IMG/VR virus record: IMGVR_UViG_3300029258_004661
Location: 1-58,937 of that record
Source of the DNA: a virus
Strand: one strand, 5' to 3'
DNA: 58,937 nt
Numbering within the stretch: the first letter of the stretch is position 1; every line of letters starts with the position of its first letter. A program made the translations under genes and the position numbers. The notes under the pieces are model-generated. The model had not been told where the DNA came from and did not search any database. It saw only the letters and a program-made list of their open reading frames with translations. Shown piece after piece: positions 8,028 to 16,729 of this stretch.

Positions 8028-8927
8028 TTATCCTAATTGCTGGTATGGGGCTATGAATAGCTCTTCTGTTTCCTGGACACTATCGCTTGTTATTGTTTGA
8101 TCGTTATAAAATTCGCCGGGGAAATCTGTGCCAGTCTTAACGAGCATTACAGCATTATCAACTTCCCACTCGTGGCGATCAACAGTATAAAGATCACGCT
8201 CAGCATAATTTACCCCCGGCATTATTTCAATATCAGCAATGTTTGTTGAATCCCCCTGCCAATAATAACCAACGGTATACATGGGCGGCTCATCTTGGAC
8301 CTTGGCCTTAATAACCCCACTGGTTAGGCCAGTGGTTTGATAAACAACCATTGCAAGGTCTACGGGGTTTGTAACGCCACCGCAACTGCCGTCTCTGAAG
8401 TAGCCAACGACCTTATATAGTGTTCCAGGAGTAAGATCATTAACCGCGTGGAGGGTTTCATTTGCTGCCTCATGGGAAGGGCCCCCTTCGCCGCCTATGC
8501 CGCAGCCATGGCAATAGCTGTTATTTCTACTGTCCCCATCGGGGTAAACAGGTAGGTTTGGATCGCCAACTCTTTGGTGAATATATTTGGTAGCATCAGC
8601 TTCCCAATCGGAAACCCTTATTAACCGAATTTCTTGTAGGACACAATTATCAGGGTTTCGCCAACTTATATTTATAGTGCAATGGCCGGTGTCATACCAG
8701 CCAAGATTATCTACAGAATAATCACATTCGCAATCTTCGCCAACGGGGCATATTTTAACGGCAACGGTAAGGCCGTCGTGACATTCACTACCTTGCGGGC
8801 AAATAAAAACAGTAACAACATTGTTGCCATCATCATCTTGAGCAACAGATATTGCCTCCCGTCCCAAATCATATTTGACTGCGCTGTCCCTTATTTCCTC
8901 GGGGCAGAGGCCAATTGTAAATCTCAT
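8028..8927 (-). CDS. FN3-like domain tail protein
   Basis: 299 residues, start supported by AGGTGATA 4-10 bases upstream. Residues about 85-200 read as a fibronectin type III domain (CTINISWRNPDNCVLQEIRL, then the NDLTPGTLYKVVGYF strand with the usual LTPGTxY turn). The N-terminus (residues 1-80) is Cys-rich, CPQGSECHDGL and CPVGEDCECDY, with closely spaced cysteines that could bind metal or form disulphides. FN3 domains are frequent surface add-ons of phage tail tip and fibre proteins and bind carbohydrates or proteins weakly. Neighbours are other tail-tip proteins. Confidence 0.6.
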   Translation of the reverse strand: MRFTIGLCPEEIRDSAVKYDLGREAISVAQDDDGNNVVTVFICPQGSECHDGLTVAVKICPVGEDCECDYSVDNLGWYDTGHCTINISWRNPDNCVLQEIRLIRVSDWEADATKYIHQRVGDPNLPVYPDGDSRNNSYCHGCGIGGEGGPSHEAANETLHAVNDLTPGTLYKVVGYFRDGSCGGVTNPVDLAMVVYQTTGLTSGVIKAKVQDEPPMYTVGYYWQGDSTNIADIEIMPGVNYAERDLYTVDRHEWEVDNAVMLVKTGTDFPGEFYNDQTITSDSVQETEELFIAPYQQLG

Positions 8928-8938
8928 GTTATCACCTA

Positions 8939-9718
8939 CTAAGAGCTTGAAACTACAAACTCGTCATTACCAAGTAAATCATTATCGGAATCAGTATAGC
9001 CCGGCGCTGTAGTTCTTATCTGATGGGAGCCGCCAGCAAGCAAGCCTGCATATACCGTTCCATTTACATCTGTCGTACCAACAAAGTTTCTGTCTATAAC
9101 TACACTCGCCCCTGATATTACATTTCCAGTTACAAAATCTTTAACAACGATTGTAACCTCATTGGCCTCTTCAGCGCAAGTTTCATCAATATCAAGGGTT
9201 AAACTTGCTGAGGGGTAATCTCCATTGGAATCAACACAATTGCCTGTTCCTATGGCGTAAACAATAACATCACCAGCAACAGGGCTTTTATACTCCCATC
9301 TATCAAAGGCTGTAATATATGTTAATTCAAGAACACCATAGCCATCTGCCATGCTTTCATCCGCAACAAGGCTTTCGCTGCCCCTTTCCCAGCGAATTGC
9401 CCCAAGGCTTATGCCATTCCAGTTATAGCTTGTAATCTCATGAATTGGCTTTTCAGTGCTCCCACGCCAATTGTTGAAATCAACATATTCTGTAATTTCT
9501 TGTGGAATGCCAGATGCAAATATTCTCGCATTACCAAGCGTGGCTTTAACAGTATATGTCTTTCTGCAAAATACCCGAACATATATTGGATCATTCGGGG
9601 CAAAGCAACTTCTACCATCGTTATATTCCTCGTCAAGCTCTATTGCAATATCGCAAGATAAAGCTTCACATAACTCTTCAATGGTTACTGTCTGGGAGCC
9701 TTGGGTTTTATCAGCCAT
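8939..9718 (-). CDS. Tail-tip protein with shared beta domain and C-terminal PEGA/carboxypeptidase-regulatory-like domain
   Basis: 259 residues; GAGGAGA lies 9 bases before the ATG. Residues 1-165 resemble the whole of the 10864 protein and the C-terminal part of the 9711 protein (MADKTQGSQTVTIE against MADRTTGSLTVTIE, the GYGVLELTYITAF strand, the AGDVIVYA strand), so the three are paralogous. Residues 175-255 (TIVVKDFVTGNVISGASVVID, then TTDVNGTVYAGLLAGGSHQI) match the small beta sandwich found in carboxypeptidase-regulatory/PEGA domains, a usual surface-binding module. Starts 8 bases before the upstream gene stops. Confidence 0.6.
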   Translation of the reverse strand: MADKTQGSQTVTIEELCEALSCDIAIELDEEYNDGRSCFAPNDPIYVRVFCRKTYTVKATLGNARIFASGIPQEITEYVDFNNWRGSTEKPIHEITSYNWNGISLGAIRWERGSESLVADESMADGYGVLELTYITAFDRWEYKSPVAGDVIVYAIGTGNCVDSNGDYPSASLTLDIDETCAEEANEVTIVVKDFVTGNVISGASVVIDRNFVGTTDVNGTVYAGLLAGGSHQIRTTAPGYTDSDNDLLGNDEFVVSSS

Positions 9719-10847
9719 CTTCTAAGTTCTCCTCTGCGAAAACAATTGCCCCGCCAGACTCATTAATAATCACACCATAAAGGGTGTATTTGGCCGTATA
9801 TGATATTTCAAGAACACCAAATGTTTCCTCGGCAGTAATTATGCTGTCGAAGCCAGCCGTATATGTTATGGCACCGAGGTCATCTCCATGCCAATCAGCA
9901 TTTTGGACCGAATAAATTGGGTATTGTGTATTCCCAGCCCCATCGGTGAAAAATATGGTTTCAGAATGTTGCTCGGTATACTCCCCTATATGAAAAAAGG
10001 TTCCTATGGTCGTATCAAAAGTGTAATCAAGATTTGTAGGAGATGTATATACTTTTACCCTGAATTCCTGCCCCGGCTCAATACAGCCTGTATCAACTCT
10101 CTCAATCTTTATACTTTTATCAGCATCTTCGGCGAGTTCATCGTAGCCAGTGACGCGAACCTTATTATAGCCAGGAGGAATCACTACCTCTTCATCAACC
10201 TGAATAATTTCATCAACATCTGTATACTCTTCAGATGGATCATCAGCGACGAAGTTCGTTGAAAACTCTTTATAGTCAATAATCAAATTACCATCTCTTC
10301 CACTCCTTACTCTCCCACCTGGGACTTTTGCAAGCCTGTTTATTATATCAATAGGGACTTCATTCTCAACACTGAAGGCTTCGGGGTAAACAGTGAAATC
10401 GTCAATCCGGAAATCAACAGTAATGCCGGTTCCCGTCAGAAGGTAATTAATTATTGAGGATGCCCTCATGTTTGCCGTTTGCCACGGATTGCTCTCGGTT
10501 TCATCATCCGTAATTGGTAAGGAATAGTATTGATCTAACGTAGCCGCTTTTGACCGACCCCAAACATAAAACTTTCTTTCTTCGGCATCAGCTCTTGAAA
10601 TTCTCTTCTCTAATAAAAATTTATGTTCAACACTGTTGACGGTAACAACAATGCGCTCTTGGCCAGCATTCACATGGGGGTTACAGAGGGTCTTAAAAAG
10701 ATCCCACCCATGCTTGTTGAAATTAATGGTAATATCGTTGCAGTAGCTTTCCTCACTCATAAGCACCGTGAGGCTCTCCATATAGCTATGCACCTTTACC
10801 CCATCAATTTCAACCGTGACAGTATATTCAATTTCATTTTCGTACAT
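9711..10847 (-). CDS. Baseplate-hub-like tail protein with C-terminal shared beta domain
   Basis: 378 residues. The first 240 residues read like a distal tail hub or late-control-D-type protein: EYTVTVEIDGVKVHSYMESLTV, a SYCNDITINF strand, ASSIINYLLTGTGI and IDIINRLAKVPGGRVRSGRDG, the last being the usual helix-strand that leads into the hub core. Residues about 260-350 (FRVKVYTSPTNLDYTFDTTI, then ITYTAGFDSI and GVLEISYTAKY) are the domain shared with the genes on either side. It would form the ring at the tail tip through which the tape measure and DNA pass. Hub assignment is by pattern only. Confidence 0.5.
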   Translation of the reverse strand: MYENEIEYTVTVEIDGVKVHSYMESLTVLMSEESYCNDITINFNKHGWDLFKTLCNPHVNAGQERIVVTVNSVEHKFLLEKRISRADAEERKFYVWGRSKAATLDQYYSLPITDDETESNPWQTANMRASSIINYLLTGTGITVDFRIDDFTVYPEAFSVENEVPIDIINRLAKVPGGRVRSGRDGNLIIDYKEFSTNFVADDPSEEYTDVDEIIQVDEEVVIPPGYNKVRVTGYDELAEDADKSIKIERVDTGCIEPGQEFRVKVYTSPTNLDYTFDTTIGTFFHIGEYTEQHSETIFFTDGAGNTQYPIYSVQNADWHGDDLGAITYTAGFDSIITAEETFGVLEISYTAKYTLYGVIINESGGAIVFAEENLEDG

Positions 10848-10863
10848 TACAATGGGCTCTTAA

Positions 10864-11394
10864 TTAATCATTGGCATAAGCGTAAACAATGACATCCCCC
10901 GGTTCAGAAACATTAAGCACAAGGCTCCTGTAATCAGAGGTATAATCAACATCCAAAACGCCATAGGTTATTTCGCAGGTATCATCACCAAGAGGGCTTC
11001 CACTGCAATTTTCAGTAGGGCACAGTAGTTGCGTATAGCCTGCTGTAAAAGTAACGCTTGCAGCAGGACAAGGAGCATTACCATGCCACTCCTTACTTGA
11101 AATGGCCTTTATGGGATACCCGGCATTTCCCTCGCCATCCTGCACGGTAATGCTTTCTTCATGACTGGAAACACCCCCGCCCACAATGCTAATGCTGCCA
11201 AGAGTGACAGCAAGGGTTAAATCAAGATCTGTTGGCGAAGTATATAGCCTCAAATAAATATCCTGATTTGGCTCAAAGCAAGTTCGCCCGCCGTTCAAAT
11301 CTTCATCAAGCTCAATGCGGATAAGTTCTGCCGCATCAGCGGCACAACTTGCCTCAATGGTTACGGTTAAACTTCCGGTGGTTCTGTCAGCCAT
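10864..11394 (-). CDS. Stand-alone copy of the shared tail-tip beta domain
   Basis: 176 residues from the ATG at 11394, chosen because GGAGGG is 6 bases upstream and the alignment with the 8939 protein begins at MADRTTGSLTVTIE. It contains ELDEDLNGGRTCFEPNQDIYL, YTSPTDLDLTLAVTLGS, a VTFTAGYTQL strand and a final EPGDVIVYAYAND, all with counterparts in the two downstream genes. Likely a surface or adaptor domain of the tail tip. The start overlaps nothing; 16 bases separate it from the repeat-rich 11411 gene's stop. Confidence 0.6.
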   Translation of the reverse strand: MADRTTGSLTVTIEASCAADAAELIRIELDEDLNGGRTCFEPNQDIYLRLYTSPTDLDLTLAVTLGSISIVGGGVSSHEESITVQDGEGNAGYPIKAISSKEWHGNAPCPAASVTFTAGYTQLLCPTENCSGSPLGDDTCEITYGVLDVDYTSDYRSLVLNVSEPGDVIVYAYAND

Positions 11395-11410
11395 AGCTAG
11401 ACCCTCCGTA

Positions 11411-14400
11411 TTATACGAATTTAATCTTATACCGTCGTACTGACCCCAAGAGCGCATTCCTTACTATTAGATCCTTTTGCACAGGATCATACTCAAGAAT
11501 ATTATTTCTTATGATTGTATCTTTACTGGTTTCCTGCATAAGTTTATTATCAAGAATTATGTCTTTGTTGACGGTGTTAAATGGAATTACAAGCACAACA
11601 TCTTGCTCAATTCGGATTGCATATTTAATGCCAATATCATTAGCAACTTGAGAATCAATTTTCCAGCGAGCAATTATATCTTTGTCAATTACGTCGTTTA
11701 GAGAGTTAACGACGGCAATATCATTTGATACAAAAACAGCATTGCGAAGTACAACATCACTCCATATACTGGAATCAATATTGTATTTTGCAATAATGTC
11801 TTTATTTATAGGCGAGCGAAGGGAGTTTATCAGCCCGACATCAGTGGAAACAAAAATATTATTTATCGCAACAATATCTTTCCAAATGCGAGAGCTGATC
11901 TCGTTTCTTAAAATAAGGTCTCGCGAAACAACAGGGTTTAAAGAGTTATTGAGAATAAGATCGTTTGTAACAAAGATATTATTCTTTATTCCAACATCAC
12001 TGTATACACTGGAGTCAATCATGTTCCTGATAATAAAATCAGCACTTATTGGACCCATTATACCAAAGTCAAGAACGGTATCCGTTTCAATTACAATTGG
12101 AATCTTCAGCCCAAGATTTCTCCAAATATACTCAATCAGGGAGAAATTAATGCCAATGTCATTTGAAAGAATTAACTGCCAGCGTAAAATAAAGTCTGAA
12201 TCAAAATATGTAGTCAACGGCCAGTTGAGTATTTGATCCTTATTAATTTGCTCAAGAATTTTCCAAGAAAGACCACTATCGGCACTAACTATAATATTCC
12301 AAGGGATAATTAAATCACCCTCAACATATGTTGTAAGTGGCCAGCGTAGGGTTGTATCTTGATTAATTCTGGTCGTCAAGGGCCAGTTAAGAATAAAGTC
12401 TTGATATAGAAACGGGGCAATGTTGAAAAGAATTATATTATCCTGATCTATTTTTTGATCAGTAATAGTAAAGCGGGTAATGTTATCCTTAAAAATATAA
12501 TCATTTAACGACCAATTAAGTACATTGTCATTATCAACGGGAATAAGTACTGGCGGACCACCAACAAGCTGTAGCCCGTAAAACATGCCGCCCGTATCTG
12601 AAAGTTCTGTGAGTTCATCACTGCTATTGACAGTATAAGATTTCCCAATAATATTTGTTGCGCCATCCCCTTCGCATAATCCTTGGTTAGCATAGCTTGC
12701 AGAGTCTGAGTTGTGGTTATAATAAAAATACCACGTCGAGCCTGTATCAATGACATCAGCCCTGAAAACAAAAATATAATCTGTATTAGGCTGAACCAAT
12801 GGTAAATCAGAAAATCTGAATAATACCATTGGTGGAAACTGACCAGTATCAGTGTCGGTGTGAGTGGCATTATGGTCTAGCGTGTCAGAAGTGCCATTGC
12901 TTATTAGCTCGCCAAGGGCATCCCCGTCTGCTTCATAAATTTCAACCCATACATTACCCTCTGCCTCGCCGTAGGCTCTGGCTATAACGCCAAGCCCTTC
13001 TATTTTCATTGCCTCGGAAATATTTGGTATTCTTATTTTTTGTGCAACATATTTATCGGTATTATCGTAAAAAGATCTCTGTCTGTCATTTGGAGAAGGA
13101 AAGAAGCGATCACAACGGGGATCTAGAATTGTTATTTTATATTCACTAGAGCCAATAAACCGTATGTGATAATAGTCGGACTCATAGGTCCAACTAGAGC
13201 CATCTGCACTGTACGCAGAGCACTTGCTGTCATCATCAGGCAAGACACCAATCATCCCCATACCAAATAAATCGCCGTCCCCATAAATCCTATAATAGCG
13301 ATCCGTGGTAGGGGTTCCATCGAAATAGAACACGGCCCAATATTTAATGTACGGAGTTAACTCCAGGGTGCTTCCGCACGGAATGACAGCTTCGGTTCCA
13401 GTTATATGAACATAATCTTCAATTTCGCCAATATCAAGAAGCTCGTCCCCAATTTCACCACTGGTTGAGTCGGCAGCATGAATTTTTAAATGCAACGGCG
13501 TTGAAATTGGCCGATAGTGCTTAACAAGAGTTGCCCTGATTTCTTTAAGTGTGCAGTTCGATATATTAGTCGTAAAAGCAACTGCAAAATATTTATTCCC
13601 AGCGGCATAGCCAATGTTTTCATACCCGCCACCAGGATTAGGCCATAATGGAGAAAATAAAATCGGGTCTTGAGTGTACTCAGGATCAATGGCAACTTCT
13701 GTGCCGTGTATATTGAAAAGGGAAATATTTTCCCCAACATTTTCAGTTATTGAGTTGTCCCAACCAATGGTAAAGAGGCTGGCGTTTTCACAACAGGTTG
13801 TATCATCAAACAAAGCATATGCTCTGTTACTAAAATTTGCGGTAATTCCAAGGTAATAGTCAGTGTCCGGTTCAAGAATGGGCTTTCTTTTTTCTTTAAT
13901 TTCAAGAGCGCTTGTTGTCCCCGGCGTAACACTACCGCAATAAAAATCCTTTACGCCAAACACCCCTCCATCGCCAACGGGAATTAGCTCGGAAAAATCA
14001 GTTGTGTCAGAATACTCAAAAAAGTTAAACCGAACTTGCCTATAATACTCGTCATCATCAATTTGTAAATGTGCTGATAGGCCATGGACTTGCCACTTTC
14101 CGCTTGCGCTTGGCGTTCTGAATTTTTGCAATACCCCCTGTTCGCTTGAGCCATCTTCCCAAAAAATTCCCTTATAATTTGCAGGGTCTTGATCACCATT
14201 CCAGCCAACAATTGTCTGGTAGCTGGCTTTTGTAGCGCTTATTTGGCACTGGAAATAATAACTGCTGGAAGTATACCAAGCAGAGCCATTGCCGCGGCAA
14301 CGACTCCATACATTGCTAACACCATACCCCATTGCGAATGGAGCATTCGTATTCTCAACCGCCCTTAAGTGCCAATAATCAGAGCCATCATATACATTGG

Positions 14401-14758
14401 TATAAAATATCAACCAATACTTCGTGTTCTTTGAGAGCGTTATGTTTTGGCCAGATAAATCAATAGTTACCTCAGAGTAGCTAGCCCCAACGCCAGAGGT
14501 ATCAACTGTTACAACCCCTAACTCACTGCCCGGCTTCCATTCATCATCATTCTCGGCATCCCATATGGCACAATAGACAGTTGTCGTCGGGGAGTTATTC
14601 TTCTTCATGAAGACCTTAACTTCCCCAACGACAACACCATCTATGGGAGTGAGAAAAGCAACGCCTGTATGTTGTAATAACTCAGTATTACCGCCAAATT
14701 GGCAGTCTGAATAGGCCGCACCAGTCCAGGCAGTAGAATGTATTGTAAGAGTGCCCAT
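11411..14758 (-). CDS. Large tail-tip protein: four jelly-roll-like domains followed by a 27-unit short repeat
   Basis: 1115 residues. Residues about 20-740 are four copies of one beta domain, each with a conserved end strand: YWLIFYTNVYDGSDYWHLR, YYLGITANFSNRAYALF, YWAVFYFDGTPTTDRYYRI, YIFVFRADVIDTGSTWYFY. These look like the carbohydrate-binding-type sandwich seen in surface proteins. From residue about 740 to the end are roughly 27 tandem units of 13-14 residues with the plan (K/Q/S)D-hydrophobic-x-hydrophobic-x-(W/N)-x-hydrophobic, for example QDFILNWPLTTRIN and KDIIAKYNIDSSIW. Such regular strands suggest a long beta-structured shaft. The architecture fits a receptor-binding tail fibre or tip protein. 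No enzyme motif seen. Confidence 0.65.
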   Translation of the reverse strand: MGTLTIHSTAWTGAAYSDCQFGGNTELLQHTGVAFLTPIDGVVVGEVKVFMKKNNSPTTTVYCAIWDAENDDEWKPGSELGVVTVDTSGVGASYSEVTIDLSGQNITLSKNTKYWLIFYTNVYDGSDYWHLRAVENTNAPFAMGYGVSNVWSRCRGNGSAWYTSSSYYFQCQISATKASYQTIVGWNGDQDPANYKGIFWEDGSSEQGVLQKFRTPSASGKWQVHGLSAHLQIDDDEYYRQVRFNFFEYSDTTDFSELIPVGDGGVFGVKDFYCGSVTPGTTSALEIKEKRKPILEPDTDYYLGITANFSNRAYALFDDTTCCENASLFTIGWDNSITENVGENISLFNIHGTEVAIDPEYTQDPILFSPLWPNPGGGYENIGYAAGNKYFAVAFTTNISNCTLKEIRATLVKHYRPISTPLHLKIHAADSTSGEIGDELLDIGEIEDYVHITGTEAVIPCGSTLELTPYIKYWAVFYFDGTPTTDRYYRIYGDGDLFGMGMIGVLPDDDSKCSAYSADGSSWTYESDYYHIRFIGSSEYKITILDPRCDRFFPSPNDRQRSFYDNTDKYVAQKIRIPNISEAMKIEGLGVIARAYGEAEGNVWVEIYEADGDALGELISNGTSDTLDHNATHTDTDTGQFPPMVLFRFSDLPLVQPNTDYIFVFRADVIDTGSTWYFYYNHNSDSASYANQGLCEGDGATNIIGKSYTVNSSDELTELSDTGGMFYGLQLVGGPPVLIPVDNDNVLNWSLNDYIFKDNITRFTITDQKIDQDNIILFNIAPFLYQDFILNWPLTTRINQDTTLRWPLTTYVEGDLIIPWNIIVSADSGLSWKILEQINKDQILNWPLTTYFDSDFILRWQLILSNDIGINFSLIEYIWRNLGLKIPIVIETDTVLDFGIMGPISADFIIRNMIDSSVYSDVGIKNNIFVTNDLILNNSLNPVVSRDLILRNEISSRIWKDIVAINNIFVSTDVGLINSLRSPINKDIIAKYNIDSSIWSDVVLRNAVFVSNDIAVVNSLNDVIDKDIIARWKIDSQVANDIGIKYAIRIEQDVVLVIPFNTVNKDIILDNKLMQETSKDTIIRNNILEYDPVQKDLIVRNALLGSVRRYKIKFV
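11420..12541 (-). repeat. Protein-level tandem repeat of 13-14 residues, about 27 units
   Basis: The 3' third of the 11411 gene encodes about 27 consecutive units beginning with an Asp preceded by Lys, Gln, Ser or Asn. Early units keep a Trp (FILNWPLTT, TTLRWPLTT, QILNWPLTT, FILRWQLIL); later units replace it by Asn or Tyr. In the 3' half the units alternate in pairs (KDIIAKYNIDSSIW then SDVVLRNAVFVSN), giving a higher-order period near 27 residues. The DNA has diverged, so the repeat is old and kept at protein level. Confidence 0.75.
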
Positions 14759-14794
14759 TAAGCCACTTCCTTACCAAATAATGTTTACAGCAAA

Positions 14795-15781
14795 CTACGC
14801 ACTTTCCCCACTCATGCGTATATACGGATTGTTATTGCTGTAGCTGGAAGTAGAAGCAGGCACGACCTCCTTCGCCCAAATAGCCTTGGCCGCATGATGC
14901 GTGCTGAAGTTCAGCTTATCGCCTTCTACCCAGCTTCCACCAAAGGCCAGCGCCTGGATTCTGAAGTAATACCCTTGCGTGCCACTGACATTCGGATTAC
15001 TGGGCTTGAACTCGCTGGCAATGTTCTGGCTGGAAGTGAGCTCGCCAGTGTTGGTGCCAGTGCAGGTGTAGGTAGTGTCTCCGGCATTGATTTCAATTTC
15101 CCAATCATCCTCGACAGTGCCCTGATTATAGGTATTGATTTTGTCTTCATCGAAAGTGCCGCTGCCAGTAATGGAGATACTATCAACGCTGCTGGTTGTG
15201 TCGCTAAGCTCAAGAACTCCGCCGTAGCGAACAGGCGCACTCGGAGTATGGGCAGCGTATTCATAGCTCAGGCCACTGGACAGGGTGATGGTCGCAACAT
15301 TTACAGACCAGCTAACCCCGGCGACCTCAACAAACTCCTCATTGGTGCCATCACTGAGCCAACCGGCGTCGCCAGTCTGAACACCGCTGTTGGTTTCAAA
15401 CAGAACATCAATGCTGGTGGCATCAATGCTAGCCGGGGCATTCAGCGTGCCGCACCCCAACCATTCGGTGTAATCGTCGGCTTCGCTCTGGACATCCTCA
15501 TTGGTGCCCTCCTTGATTTGGATGTAATCACCGGCAGGGGTTTCAATCCGAATCCACACCTTGTGGTTGTAGAGTACCTCATTCCCATCGTCATGCAATT
15601 TACAGAACGCCTTCCGATAGCGGGTGAGGCCAGCAGTGCGCTCTGCCTGCGTAACGTTTGGGAACAGATTCGTGGCTTGATTGCTGACAACCTCGTTGTA
15701 GCTCATCCGGCCACCGTTAGAGTCGGCGTCATTGACCACCGCGCTCTTATACATTTTTAAATCAGTAGCTTCAATTGCCAT
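14795..15781 (-). CDS. Tail structural protein, unknown family
   Basis: 328 residues, Ser/Thr/Gly-rich and acidic, with no membrane helix. N-terminal part MAIEATDLKMYKSAVVNDADSNGG, then RMSYNEVVSNQATNLFPNV and RTAGLTRYRKAFCKLHDDGNEVLY; the same kind of N-terminus is seen in minor structural proteins of Mu-like and siphovirus-like phages. Base composition is clearly richer in G+C than in the neighbouring 11411 gene. It starts 1 base before the membrane-protein gene stops. Its place between the tape measure region and the tail-tip genes suggests a tail-tip or distal-tail part. Confidence 0.5.
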   Translation of the reverse strand: MAIEATDLKMYKSAVVNDADSNGGRMSYNEVVSNQATNLFPNVTQAERTAGLTRYRKAFCKLHDDGNEVLYNHKVWIRIETPAGDYIQIKEGTNEDVQSEADDYTEWLGCGTLNAPASIDATSIDVLFETNSGVQTGDAGWLSDGTNEEFVEVAGVSWSVNVATITLSSGLSYEYAAHTPSAPVRYGGVLELSDTTSSVDSISITGSGTFDEDKINTYNQGTVEDDWEIEINAGDTTYTCTGTNTGELTSSQNIASEFKPSNPNVSGTQGYYFRIQALAFGGSWVEGDKLNFSTHHAAKAIWAKEVVPASTSSYSNNNPYIRMSGESA

Positions 15782-15782
15782 C

Positions 15783-16157
15783 TCACTTTTCCTCCGTTTC
15801 TTTTACGGTTAAATCAATCAACCATCGGTTTATTCTGTACTCCTGTATTATATCAAAAACGAGATTCCAAATATTTGAAATCCTGTGAACAATGAGGGTG
15901 GCCGTCAGTGTTAACAAGATATTGCTGGCAGTAATATTTCCTCCTGTTTTGATGTAAAAATAAGGAAAAGTAAGCGTAGCCGCCGCCCACACGCTTATGC
16001 AATATTTACAAGCCCATAATTCTGATAGAAATGGGATATTCTTTTCAACTACCCACTCCCGCGGCTTCTTGAAAAGGCTTCCACTGCCAATGACCTGAGT
16101 GAGTGCTTCGCAGGCGATTGGTAGCATGAAGAAAAACATTAGGATGTCATCAATCAT
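15783..16157 (-). CDS. Small membrane protein (DUF1360-like)
   Basis: 124 residues with three hydrophobic segments (about residues 4-22, 48-68 and 77-95). The central ELWACKYCISVWAA matches the CPYC..W signature of DUF1360-type membrane proteins, found in Bacillus and in several phages; function unknown. Start ATG has AGGAA directly upstream and follows the 47-residue zinc ribbon by 3 bases. A membrane protein inside a tail operon might act in injection, superinfection exclusion or lysis, but nothing in the sequence decides between these. Confidence 0.6.
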   Translation of the reverse strand: MIDDILMFFFMLPIACEALTQVIGSGSLFKKPREWVVEKNIPFLSELWACKYCISVWAAATLTFPYFYIKTGGNITASNILLTLTATLIVHRISNIWNLVFDIIQEYRINRWLIDLTVKETEEK

Positions 16158-16160
16158 TTC

Positions 16161-16304
16161 CTATTTCTCCCTTACAATATAGCTTCGCTTGCACCCCGCG
16201 CACCGAAAAACATTGCTGTACTCTCTGCCTCCACAGCATCCCCGCTGAACCTGCTTCATGCGGCGTTTGCACTTTGGGCATAGGGTTGTGTTCGTGTGGG
16301 TCAC
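16161..16304 (-). CDS. 47-residue zinc-ribbon protein (GTG start)
   Basis: A small gene below usual length cut-offs. GTG at 16304 overlaps the TGA of the upstream gene (GTGA) and has GGAGG 5 bases upstream, so expression by coupling is convincing. The protein begins MTHTNTTLCPKCKRRMK, continues with GCCGG and ends near FRCAGCKRSY: two CxxC knuckles about 24 residues apart, i.e. a zinc ribbon. Size and charge suggest nucleic-acid or protein binding. Family not named. Confidence 0.75.
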   Translation of the reverse strand: MTHTNTTLCPKCKRRMKQVQRGCCGGREYSNVFRCAGCKRSYIVREK

Positions 16305-16720
16305 ATTTCCTCCAATATGATTTTATATGTCATCGTGTTGCTTCGCCACTCTTCTTCGTAATCAATAACAGCAACCTGATAACTTGGAACATAACGGTAA
16401 ATGGTCTCGCCGCTAATGGTTTCGGTCGAAAGCAACTCGTGTACTGTTCGGGTAATTTCAATTCGCTCAGAAATTGGAATGAAATCTATAAGCTCTATAT
16501 TCATGTCAAGCGCGGCGCGCTTCTGAATTTCCTCAAATTGGCTTTGAGTAATGCCTGATATGGTAAACAGGTATTTCTTGGCTGTCTCCTGTAACACTAG
16601 GTTTGCAGCGGTTGTGCGACTATTACTGCCAAAAACCTTTCGACCCTTTACGAAGGTCTCAGGGTTAACCTCTAAGACCAACCCGGCTATTGACACATTG
16701 CTGGAAAACTCTGTCGCCAT
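16301..16720 (-). CDS. Small tail protein, probable tail tip/connector component
   Basis: 139 residues without Cys, all predicted strands and one helix (SQFEEIQKRAALDM). MATEFSSNVSIAGLVLEVNPE at the N-terminus and YQVAVIDYEEEWRSNTMTYKIILEEM at the C-terminus are typical of small beta-rich tail proteins located just after the tape measure in siphophage operons. Gap of 9 bases to the upstream gene. No specific family. Confidence 0.5.
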   Translation of the reverse strand: MATEFSSNVSIAGLVLEVNPETFVKGRKVFGSNSRTTAANLVLQETAKKYLFTISGITQSQFEEIQKRAALDMNIELIDFIPISERIEITRTVHELLSTETISGETIYRYVPSYQVAVIDYEEEWRSNTMTYKIILEEM

Positions 16721-16729
16721 AATGGCTCC

